Origin: Thelonectria olida
Lineage: Eukaryota > Ascomycota > Sordariomycetes > Hypocreales > Nectriaceae
Length of the DNA: 64,000 nt
NCBI GenBank assembly: GCA_020736575.1
Contig: JAGPYM010000005.1
Span: 620,001 to 684,000 of the forward strand
Direction: 5' to 3'
Of the stretch, positions 56,057-64,000 are shown in pieces. Numbering within the stretch: position 1 is the stretch's first letter; each line of letters begins with the position of its first letter. A program made the position numbers and the translations under genes. The notes under the pieces were generated by a model that did no database searches, was not told the DNA's origin, and worked only from the letters and a program-made list of their open reading frames with translations.

Positions 56057-58477
56057 ATGTCCTCCGGCAAGGGCTTCTCCGAGTTCCCGGACCTCGAAGC
56101 CAAACTCCAAAAGCCCACCAAGCAATCCGCCTTCGAGCGACAAAAGGCTGAAGCCGAGGCCAAGCGTCAGCGAGAAGCCGCCGAGACCGCAGCCGTTTAC
56201 GATGAATTCGTAAAGTCCTTCGACCGCGATGACGACGATGCCGGCAATCATCACCCACACGATAGGGACGCTCACCATCAGCGCCCGCGCCCAGCGGGCT
56301 TCGGCCAAGGGCCGCCTGCTCCTGGGACGGGCAAGCGACATTTTGGGACGTCTGGGCTGAAGAGCGGGCCAGGGAGTTTGGGTCCTCCACCGTCTTCGTT
56401 TGGCAAGAAGCGTTCGTTCCAGGACTTTGCCCGACCTGCAAGAGAAAAGAGCGGGCTGGGTTACGATGATGGGGACAAAGGGAACAGTGGCGCAGGGTCA
56501 CTCTCGGTCCCCCGGGTATTTCACTCGAGCGACGATGAAGATATGGAAGAGGCAAAAGATCGGGCGGAGGAGAAGGCTATTGCAAAGCCCACGCTGCGTC
56601 TGTCAAGCATGCCGCCTGGTACATCGCCTGCCATGATCAAAGCGATGATGCCCGAAAACCTGACGACCGAGAATGTGAAGATGGTGCCACCAGATGGACT
56701 AGGGGGTTCTGAGAGGAAATCAACGGTTGCAATCGTTACACTCTCCCAGGACACGCCAGCGAACGAGATTGACCTGGCTGTCAATGCACTTCAGAATCGA
56801 TATTTGGGTTACGGATACTACCTATCTCTCCATCGACATCTCTCTTCCGCAGTTTCCACCTCCACATCCCTACCTAATCTCGGGTCGTCTGCAGCGTCAC
56901 AACCATTTGGAGCAAAGCCCGTGGAGCGACCTAAAGCACCAGAAGATGCATCGACTCTTGAGGGGTTCCGACGGGGGTTTGCACCCCCACCATCGTACGG
57001 CCCCCCAGGCGCGTCTGTGAACCGTTCCAACCTCTTACACGTGCCTGTAAAGCCGCCACAGGATGTCCGGATACTCCAGTTGGTCAGCAGGGTCATCGAA
57101 GGCCTTCTTGAGCATGGACTGGAATTCGAGGCGCTGCTGATGTCAAGACCAGAGGTGCAACGAGAAGAGAAGTGGGCGTGGCTCTGGGATGCCCGTAGTC
57201 AAGGCGGCATTTGGTATCGGTGGAGGTTATGGGAAGTGATTACAGGCTCACAATCAGCGAAACAAAGAGGCAAATACGTGCCTCTCTTTGAAGGGAGCCA
57301 TGCATGGAAGACACCCGAGAAAGACCTTCCCTTTGAGTACACTACGAACATCGATGAGTTTGTATCAGATTCGGAGTACAATTCTTCCGAGGACGAAGAT
57401 TTTGAAGACGACGGGAAACGAGAGGATCAGCCTGCGGAAAGCGACAAGACCTTTCTTAATCCGTTAGGAAAGGCTAAACTTACTCACCTCTTGGCACGGC
57501 TACCGACATCATTGTCTAAACTACGCAAGGGGGACATTGCTCGAGTGACGGCATTTGCGATTGAGCATTCCAGTCGCGGGGTTGACGAAGCTGTGGATAT
57601 GATTGTGTCCAACGTTGCGAAGCCATTTGCGCTCACTGGAGCGAACCCGGACAAGAAGTCTGAAAGCAAAGACACACAACCGAGTGGTGGTCAAGATGAG
57701 TCAACTACGGGCGAGGGTATTGACGTGAGCGCGGCAAGCCTAGTGGGCTTGTACGTTGTTAACGATATCTTATCATCCTCTTCAACATCTGGAGTGCGTC
57801 ACGCGTGGCGTTTCCGGCAACTTTTCGAAACAGCATTGAAAGAGGGCAAGATATTCGAGACATTGGGTCTGATGGCCGAGAGGCTTAAATGGGGCCGCTT
57901 ACGAGCAGAGAAGTGGAAGCGAAGCGTTAACCTGATTCTCAATTTGTGGGAAGGATGGTGTGTCTTCCCAAACGAGAGCCAAGAACTGTTTGTGCGCAGC
58001 TTTGAGGATCCCCCATCTCTTAGTGTTGAAAACAAACCGGACGGCGTGGAGAAGAGAGGGAAGTGGAAGGTTGTGGATGTATCACAGGCAGAAGAAGGTG
58101 ATGCTGGTGCTCATCCTGAGCGGATGCTCCCCGTCTCAGCTAAGGAAGTCGATGTACCCGGTGAGCCAATCGACGAAGATGATGTGGCTGGAGAGCCAAT
58201 TGGAGACGACGACGTGGAAGGTGAACCTATTGACGAGGACGACATCGAGGGAGAGCCAATCGACGATGACGATGTTATAGGGGAGGCGATGGATGAGGAT
58301 GAGCTCCTTGCCGCAGACGCTCCTTCTCCAGTACCAACAAGTGACGCAACAGAGGAGAAGGCAGGATTTAAGCTGGAAAGAAGCGAAGATTCGTCGAGGG
58401 CTGGAGGACCGCCGAGAAAAAGGATGCGTGCGGCGGATATGTTTGCGGATTCTGATGACTCGGATAAGAACTCTTGA
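56057..58477 (+). CDS. SURP-CID splicing factor, U2SURP/SR140-like, 806 aa
   Basis: Single long exon. The N-terminus (FSEFPDLEAKLQKPTKQSAFERQKAEAEAK) is Lys/Glu-rich coiled coil. Residues about 215-265 (STVAIVTLSQDTPANEI...) correspond to the region after the RRM in SR140; a normal RRM is not seen. A SURP module lies at about 335-395 (ILQLVSRVIEGLLEHGLEFE, WLWDARSQGGIWYRWRLWE), which binds SF1-type helices. A CID follows at about 474-634 (LTHLLARLPTSLSKLRKGDI, LVGLYVVNDILSS, WEGWCVFP), which in other proteins binds RNA polymerase II CTD. An acidic five-copy repeat (58160-58309) and an Arg/Lys tail end the protein. U2SURP associates with U2 snRNP. Start 56057 is preferred over 55919 because the conserved block starts at once. 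Confidence 0.87.
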   Translation: MSSGKGFSEFPDLEAKLQKPTKQSAFERQKAEAEAKRQREAAETAAVYDEFVKSFDRDDDDAGNHHPHDRDAHHQRPRPAGFGQGPPAPGTGKRHFGTSGLKSGPGSLGPPPSSFGKKRSFQDFARPAREKSGLGYDDGDKGNSGAGSLSVPRVFHSSDDEDMEEAKDRAEEKAIAKPTLRLSSMPPGTSPAMIKAMMPENLTTENVKMVPPDGLGGSERKSTVAIVTLSQDTPANEIDLAVNALQNRYLGYGYYLSLHRHLSSAVSTSTSLPNLGSSAASQPFGAKPVERPKAPEDASTLEGFRRGFAPPPSYGPPGASVNRSNLLHVPVKPPQDVRILQLVSRVIEGLLEHGLEFEALLMSRPEVQREEKWAWLWDARSQGGIWYRWRLWEVITGSQSAKQRGKYVPLFEGSHAWKTPEKDLPFEYTTNIDEFVSDSEYNSSEDEDFEDDGKREDQPAESDKTFLNPLGKAKLTHLLARLPTSLSKLRKGDIARVTAFAIEHSSRGVDEAVDMIVSNVAKPFALTGANPDKKSESKDTQPSGGQDESTTGEGIDVSAASLVGLYVVNDILSSSSTSGVRHAWRFRQLFETALKEGKIFETLGLMAERLKWGRLRAEKWKRSVNLILNLWEGWCVFPNESQELFVRSFEDPPSLSVENKPDGVEKRGKWKVVDVSQAEEGDAGAHPERMLPVSAKEVDVPGEPIDEDDVAGEPIGDDDVEGEPIDEDDIEGEPIDDDDVIGEAMDEDELLAADAPSPVPTSDATEEKAGFKLERSEDSSRAGGPPRKRMRAADMFADSDDSDKNS
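58160..58309 (+). repeat. five-copy 30-nt coding repeat (GEPIDEDDV)
   Basis: In-frame imperfect tandem repeats of ten residues, consensus GEPI-D-E-D-D-V-x, inside the SURP/CID protein. They form a long acidic track before the C-terminus. Copy number may vary between strains. Confidence 0.9.
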
Positions 58478-60868
58478 GATGACGGTGTGGCTCGAGTTAC
58501 CTCAGAAAGCACTTGTAGACTAAACTACCTACCTATGTAATGTTATAATGCTATGTAAATGAGTTATTGGCTGTGTTAGTTTTTGTTCTAGTATTAGCTC
58601 GCGAAGAATTGATATTGGCAGTGAGGGAACCAGTCGATGTGTACGAACGAAGTCGAGTGAGTTGGGGTTACGCAAAGATTGGTGAGGTGAGGTTTGGGTT
58701 ATAGGCCGGGAATGAGTTTTTTCCGCATATCGTAGCAAAGACATCGAAGCTTACACTGGGGTTTTCTGCGATAACCTGGTAAACCTGGTGCCGAATCTGA
58801 CCTTATGATGCGGCTTGTTTACTCATAGTCGAGAGGAGAACCTTAGGGAAGAACCGTTGGCTAGGTATGGCTTTCAGGGATCGTGAAGCGGGAGGTAGTG
58901 CACGGGGTAGTTTGTTGGGCCCAGATTGAGGACTCCTCCTCGACGAGGCGAAGGTGCGGGATCAACAGCACAGGCCGTTGGCATCTCATCCCAGGCCCAA
59001 GGCAGATGGGCCATAGTTCTGACAAAACCCATGCCCATCTCGGATATTGAGAGTGGACTAAGCCATGGATCATGGATGAGCATGGATGCCGGTGGTGGTG
59101 TTGATGCGCCGTGAGCCAATGGAAACTTGCTCACTCGGCTGGGTTGGCCTGATGGAGACTGGATGGACTGCGGCTCGGTTCTGCAGGTGGGGAGAGGAGC
59201 GAGGTGAGGAACAAGAAAAGAACTGATGAATGTGAGAACAGGACGTATAAAGAGAGGGAAAAAGGCGAGACAAACCAGTCAAGGAAGTAGTGGAAAGGAA
59301 CATGCTAATGAGATGCCCGAAGCCCGTTTGTCAGTTAGCTATTGACAAGGTTTCATGGCCCGACGGCCAAATTGTTCGCAGGTGAGGTTTGCCCCAATTG
59401 CGTCGGCGGCGGTTTACCCTATGCGTCCTAATTAGTAACCCACCTGCCACGGAGTATGGAATCCAAGGCCCTTAGAGGAGTGTCTCTTTGTTCCGTATGT
59501 ACGAAGAGGCGCCTGTGACATCGGTGTGGCCTAGTCTGGTAGTGGTGGGATATTGGAGACGAGGCTTGCTTTGGAGTTGAAGTGGTCCATTTACCGTTGC
59601 GGCTCTTGGCTAATTCGAAGGTAGTTCACCGTGGAAGTCCTTCGCACAACTACCGTAGATCTTGGCTTAGGCTTTGAAACGGCTTCGGAACTGTATCGGA
59701 AATGCCACAGCTAAGCCTGCCGCTTGATGCTTTCTGTGGATTGATAATCCAGCATCGGATGGAGGGACGGAAGTGGAAATTCAAGGGCCCAAGAGCCGGG
59801 TCCTGAATCGCAACATGGTAAGCCAGCAATAGGGAATTTTAGTTGGCTTGTAGTGCAGAGCAAGTGCCTACTCGGGCTTAGCTGACCCGTGATGAAGAAC
59901 GATAGTTGACCCCTCGCATGTGGGGGTGGATTGGATCTGTTTGTGGTTGGTTGCCTTTTGGTGACTGGAAAACTGGTGAAGAAGAGCCGGATGGGACGTG
60001 GTCTGCGGGCGTGTGCGTGGTGGAGGTTGTGGCATGTGGTTGGTGGTGAGATTCGTGTACGTTGCTGTACTGTAGATACCTACCTGGTAGGTAGGCAGTG
60101 AGTGTAGGATGCCCTGAAGGATGTACATGTGGATGTGGTTGGGCTGGTGGTGGTGGGTGGCATGTTTGGTGTAATGTTAGAGCGACGGTCATCGCGAAAG
60201 CCGTGGGTTGGAAGTGAAGTGCGAGTGGGTGCCATTGGTGGTGGGCTTAGTGGAGGAACTTGGCGGGCAATTGTCTTCATGCCTGCTCCTTCCCGCTCGT
60301 CGCCTTTTGCCTCCATGCCCCGACCTCCAGCCTCCAGGGCGCTCTCCTGCTGAGCTGAGAATACCTGACTCCTACAGTTCTAAGCCGAGTTCGACCTCTG
60401 CAACATTTCCACCTTTAATTTCTTACTTTGCCATCTCTTCTTACGTCTCACGAATCGACGTCACGACCCGGCTCCTTTCAATCGTGCCCAGCCGCCGGGC
60501 TCCCACGTTCGCTAATTGCTCCCTGTTCTACGTTTCGCGCGCTGCCCGCCCTCCCGCCTCGAGGCGCTGTCGACTCCTCCCCGGCTACCCGGCGCTGTGC
60601 CTTCATTCCTCAACGCAACCATCACCGAAAATCGCCGTACACTTTCGGCTTTTGCGTCGCTGGAACCTCGCTCTTCGATTTCGCTCGCATCGCCGCGCTG
60701 ACGACGCTCTGATCGCCTGGATGTTGACCAGAGACGGTCGCCGACCCATTTCTTCGCAGGCTTCTACATCAACAGGCACCACCATTGCAGCAACCGCTTC
60801 ACCTTAAGCCACCTGCGTCTATTCCGTCTTGGAATTCTTCAGACGGGTCCTGCGACCCCAATTCTGCC
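58478..60868. other. 2.4-kb intergenic region, leader of copper-fist gene
   Basis: No supported gene. It holds a TACCTACC/GGTAGGTA inverted repeat (60077-60093) and, from about 60.28 kb, C/T-rich leader DNA. The plus ORF 60208-60807 is leader shadow. Confidence 0.5.
60077..60093. repeat. 8-bp inverted repeat with 1-nt spacer
   Basis: TACCTACC, T, GGTAGGTA. The half-site recurs in other spacers of this window (near 5376, 26142-26197, 58523). Confidence 0.6.
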
Positions 60869-62551
60869 ATGCCTCTCATTAACGGGCAGAAGATGGCCTG
60901 GTATGCCCTTTCCCCTTCTTTACAAATGCTTCGCTTTGTGTGAGCGCATGTGTATAGTGGTACTGACTGTAGGGCTTTTAGCGAGCCTTGTATTCGCGGC
61001 CATCGCTCAACCAAATGCACACACGCCGACGAACGATTGATGGTCCCCGTACGGAAACCAGGCCGTCCGTTAAGCATCTGTCCTCATCCTCCTTCTCGCC
61101 CGTGCCCCTGTTCCCAGGTCACTGCCGCCATCCCGAGGAAGCAGAAATGTCGTTGCGGCACCGAGCCTGCTGAATCGTCGAAAGCAAAAAACGAGACCAG
61201 CAACTCGTCCGAGGCCACTCCGCAGAGCCCCTCCAAAGTCACGACCCCATCTTACCGAGTGCAAAAGACAAGCAACAAGAATGGTGCTTCAAACCCAAGT
61301 CGGCGACAGTCTGTTGATCCCACCGCAATCGAAAGGATGGATCCCAACCTACTAAATGTCATGCCCGCCTACAGTGGCGTGCAGCAAACTCCAGCACCAA
61401 TTCCTGACATGTCTGCCTTTAGTGCAATGGGTATGATACCAGCCGATACCCCGTTTGGACCCATGGTGTATCCTATGTTCCCACCACAGATGCCATCACC
61501 GATGATGACCCCAGATACTACGAATGGTATGTCTAATGGGCGTACCACGCCTATGGCAAATGGCGAGACCCGGGAGAAGATTGAACCCCCAATACCCAAG
61601 GTTGGGTCTTGTTGTGGTGGAAGCGGAGGCAGTAACAGTTCCACGACAGCCCCTCCAACAGCTCAGTCGCCAACAGCCGCCGCTAGTCCGGTGGGAGCGG
61701 ACGAGCCTAAAACGAAGAGTTGCTGCTCTCCTGAAGTCAGCTCACCAAAAGAGGACCAAAAACCCGATGCATTGCCTGCATCTGATGTTTCGACACCAAA
61801 CGGCTTTATGATGTCGCCGTTCCCAACACCTATAGTTATGCCAAATGGCATGTATGGATACTACCCTCAACCGACAGTCTTCACCTACCCACCGCAGTAT
61901 GGTTCTTATCTACAGCCACTTCAACCAGACCAATGGAGACAGGTCATGGCTTCGATGACCTTTGCTGCGCAAGGCGCGATGCCACTTCCGTATGGTCTGC
62001 CTCCTGGCGCAATCCCTTACCAACACCAGAATGTACCTCCTTCGACTTCGGGCACGTCTCATCAGTGCAGCTGTGGTGCATCTTGTCAATGTGTTGGATG
62101 CGCAGCACACCCCTACAATGAGGCAACTCAGAACTACGTGCGATCCGCGTGGGAGAGTATGATGGACGACGCCCAAAACCACCCAGGACATACGAATGGG
62201 CCCTCTGACCACAACCATGTTAACGGCCATGCTAATGGCCACCGGGAGAATGGGACGAATGGAACAGTGGCTAGACAGGATTCAGCGAACCATAAAGCTG
62301 CGCCTTTTGCCGGTTCCTTGGATGGAAATGCATCACCACCTGCTCCACAAACACCGTCGGATGCCGCTTCAGGAGTGAGTGAGGAGCAAGCACTCTCTGC
62401 GAGCGACTTCTTCTTTGTCACCTATCCGTTTGGAGATTCGTGCGCTGGTGATACCGCAAGTTGTCCCTGTGGTGACGATTGTCAGTGCATCGGTTGTGTG
62501 ATACACAGCAACCCAAACCCGGCCACCGAGGATGGGGGCCAGGGTTCCTAA
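60869..62551 (+). CDS. copper-fist transcription factor, GRISEA/Mac1/Cuf1-like, 533 aa
   Basis: Exons 60869-60900 and 60982-62551. The 81-nt intron (GTATGC...CTGAC...TTTTAG) splits Cys11 of the copper fist. The N-terminal domain is MPLINGQKMA-CEPCIRGHRSTKCTHAD, with zinc ligands Cys11, Cys14, Cys23 and His25, and a KPGRP minor-groove motif at residues 36-40. More Cys pairs follow (CPHP, CPCS, CRCG). Two C-terminal clusters, CSCGASCQCVGCAAH and CPCGDDCQCIGCVIH, fit C-x-C-x3-C-x-C-x2-C-x2-H, close to the Cu(I)-sensing repeats of Mac1, Cuf1 and GRISEA. These factors switch copper-uptake genes on when copper is low. A mid-protein CC pair and SCCSPE are also seen in the AceA/CRF1 copper-detoxification group, so the direction of response is open. 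Confidence 0.92.
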
Positions 62552-63311
62552 GGGTATTTCCTTGTAATAACAGCTGCGAGTCGAGCTGATCCCAATGTGG
62601 ATGAAAACACGATATTGGTTCCGAGCTGGCTGGGATGGTGAAAGGCCTGATGAGTTGTTATAGTTCTAAAAGCACTGTACTATCGGAGACTTCCTCAGAA
62701 AAGATGGAAGAGTGACGATAAAGTCCTGAATGCTTATGGAAGCAAAGCATGTTTAGGAGGTGGGGAAGGCAGGTTGTTTGACATTATGATACCCCCTAGA
62801 GACATGAAATGAGGATCGAGTGGCACGATGTAAAAAAGAAAGGAATGACCACAGAAGAGACCCAGGATCAATACAAGAACTCCCCTACCCAACGCCTGGC
62901 AATCATTTCTGGAGATGGCTTGTTCTCTTCGCAACAGTTCGCATCTTTGTGTCTCATCCTATTTGTTGATAGGCTCTATGGTCTCAATCACAGGATGCAT
63001 CGATATTTCCCCAATGCTGTGGCTGGATCATTCTCGGCCGACAATTATAATGTGGCCCTATGTATCTGTAGGAAAGGATACCTTTGCCAGCCGAGTTCAT
63101 GATTGTAGTGAGAGGACAAGAATAGTGGGAGACTGAAAAGTGGAGCGCACTGTGTGGTGTCCTCGACAGCTATTAAGCTTGTCCCTTCTCAGACTCAAGC
63201 TCAGACGAGTTTTGCTCAGAACATAATATCATCAACACAACTCTTTAGCGAATCGCTTCGCATTCGCCAAATTAATGCAAGTTCAATCCACTCGAGAATC
63301 AAGCGCTTCCA
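62552..63311. other. intergenic, promoter of RS-rich gene
   Basis: No gene seen. A TTTTGCTCA at about 63206 resembles a Mac1/GRISEA copper element but a single copy is expected by chance. Confidence 0.45.
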
Positions 63312-64000
63312 ATGGATCACCGGCGTGGCTTCCGTCAGAGATCCCCGCCTCGCGAACATGGATCACGCGAACGGGGTGACGGGAGAAACCAGGATCGCGA
63401 CACACGACGAAGGGATTCCCGCTCACGATCGCCAGAACACAGAAAGACCAAGACGTCATCATCGCGCCATGATAGGCAGCCACGAGAGTCGGGTCGGCAT
63501 CATTCATCTTTAAGGCATCACCATTCATCCCATAGGCATCGTGAACAAGGCGGTCGCGCAAGTGAGTCGGGGGCGAATCCAGACCTACCTTTCTCAGCAA
63601 GGCCACTGCTCAAGGCGGACTTGCCGGTCTTTGAACCACTATTTGCCAGGTATCTGGATCTTCAAAAACAAAAGGACATTGATGAAATGGATGACCGAGA
63701 GGTGAAGGGAAGATGGAAGAGCTTTATTGGCAAGTGGAATCGCGGCGAGTTAGCCGAGGGCTGGTATGATCCAGACTTGTTCGCACGCGTCAAAGAAGAA
63801 GGACCGGAACGCTCTCGGGCCAGGCAAGCGATGGCCAAGGTTGAAGAAGAGGACGTGAAGGATCACGGTGAAGATGGGGGAAGAGCCGGAAGTGATGAGG
63901 ACGACTATGGGCCCACCCTCCCTGCTTCAGGTTCCAACCGCCGCGCAGGCCCCGGTATTCCTTCGCTTCAAGATCTCTCCCTTCGCGCCGAACTAGACGA
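63312..64000 (+). CDS. RS-rich nuclear-type protein, 5' part only
   Basis: ATG at 63312 opens an ORF that runs off the right edge after 229 codons. The N-terminal 100 residues are Arg/Ser/His/Asp-rich (RDSRSRSPEHRKTKTSSSRH), an RS-like low-complexity region. A well-structured block follows: YLDLQKQKDIDEMDDREVK, then GRWKSFIGKWNRGELAEGWYDP. I recall this block from fungal proteins often labelled RNA-helicase HEL117-like, but no helicase motif is visible. An acidic linker and the motif DDYGPTLP come next. RS content and the block suggest a nuclear RNA-processing role; this is inference. Part of the downstream sequence is missing, so size and domain content are unknown. Confidence 0.7.
   Translation, partial: MDHRRGFRQRSPPREHGSRERGDGRNQDRDTRRRDSRSRSPEHRKTKTSSSRHDRQPRESGRHHSSLRHHHSSHRHREQGGRASESGANPDLPFSARPLLKADLPVFEPLFARYLDLQKQKDIDEMDDREVKGRWKSFIGKWNRGELAEGWYDPDLFARVKEEGPERSRARQAMAKVEEEDVKDHGEDGGRAGSDEDDYGPTLPASGSNRRAGPGIPSLQDLSLRAELD

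Noticed and set aside
60208..60807. 199-aa plus ORF upstream of the copper-fist gene
   Set aside because: C/T-rich leader; Ser/Pro/Arg-rich translation without features.
63205..63214. TTTTGCTCA resembling a Mac1/GRISEA copper element near the copper-fist gene
   Set aside because: A single copy, placed before an RS-rich gene with no copper role; expected by chance.
1..64000. CRISPR arrays, transposases, viral genes or a biosynthetic cluster
   Set aside because: No spaced repeats, no transposase or polymerase motifs and no backbone synthase genes are visible in any frame.

Overview
The window is nuclear DNA of a filamentous ascomycete, most likely a sordariomycete and probably Hypocreales (an inference from gene families and style, not a database match). 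Genes are split by short introns (about 49-150 nt) with GTRNGY donors, CTAAC/CTGAC branch sites and YAG acceptors. Promoters are long and pyrimidine-rich. A HET-domain gene, a Zn(II)2Cys6 factor, a copper-fist factor and a GH125 mannosidase are typical of the Pezizomycotina.

Layout. 0-5 kb: a cysteine-rich orphan ORF (-), a tRNA-Phe gene (-) carrying a 58-nt spliceosomal-type intron in its D-loop, and a Zn(II)2Cys6 factor (+). 4.6-10.8 kb: a 6.3-kb gene desert ending at a 95-residue dsRNA-binding-like protein (+). 12.9-25.9 kb, all +: mitochondrial ribosomal protein uS7m, a universal-stress-protein (USP) gene, a HET protein, and a conserved but unnamed membrane-associated protein whose frame is broken. 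26.8-29.1 kb: poly(A)-binding protein (-). 31-34.6 kb: Hul5/UBE3C-type HECT ligase (+), convergent with a GH125 mannosidase (-) that uses a GC-AG intron. 37.6-46 kb: CorA-like membrane protein (+), DUF84 protein (-), cytochrome-b5-fused FMN dehydrogenase (-), DUF4743/Nudix hydrolase (-). 46-58.5 kb: ETF-ubiquinone oxidoreductase (+), TATA-binding protein (+), peroxisomal FAD amine oxidase (+), SURP/CID splicing protein (+). 60.9-64 kb: copper-fist factor (+) and the 5' part of an RS-rich nuclear-type protein that runs off the window.

The genes are mostly housekeeping and unrelated, so I see no biosynthetic cluster, transposon, CRISPR or viral element. Loose themes are RNA biology (tRNA, PABP, dsRNA-binding protein, SR140-like protein, RS protein) and flavin or mitochondrial metabolism.

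The strongest novelty is the tRNA-Phe gene. Removing a GT...CTAAC...AG segment gives a perfect 73-nt tRNA with a T7 terminator. It lacks the anticodon-loop intron known for tRNA-Phe genes of other fungi. Exon boundaries below come from splice consensus, phase and recalled family conservation; no alignment was run.
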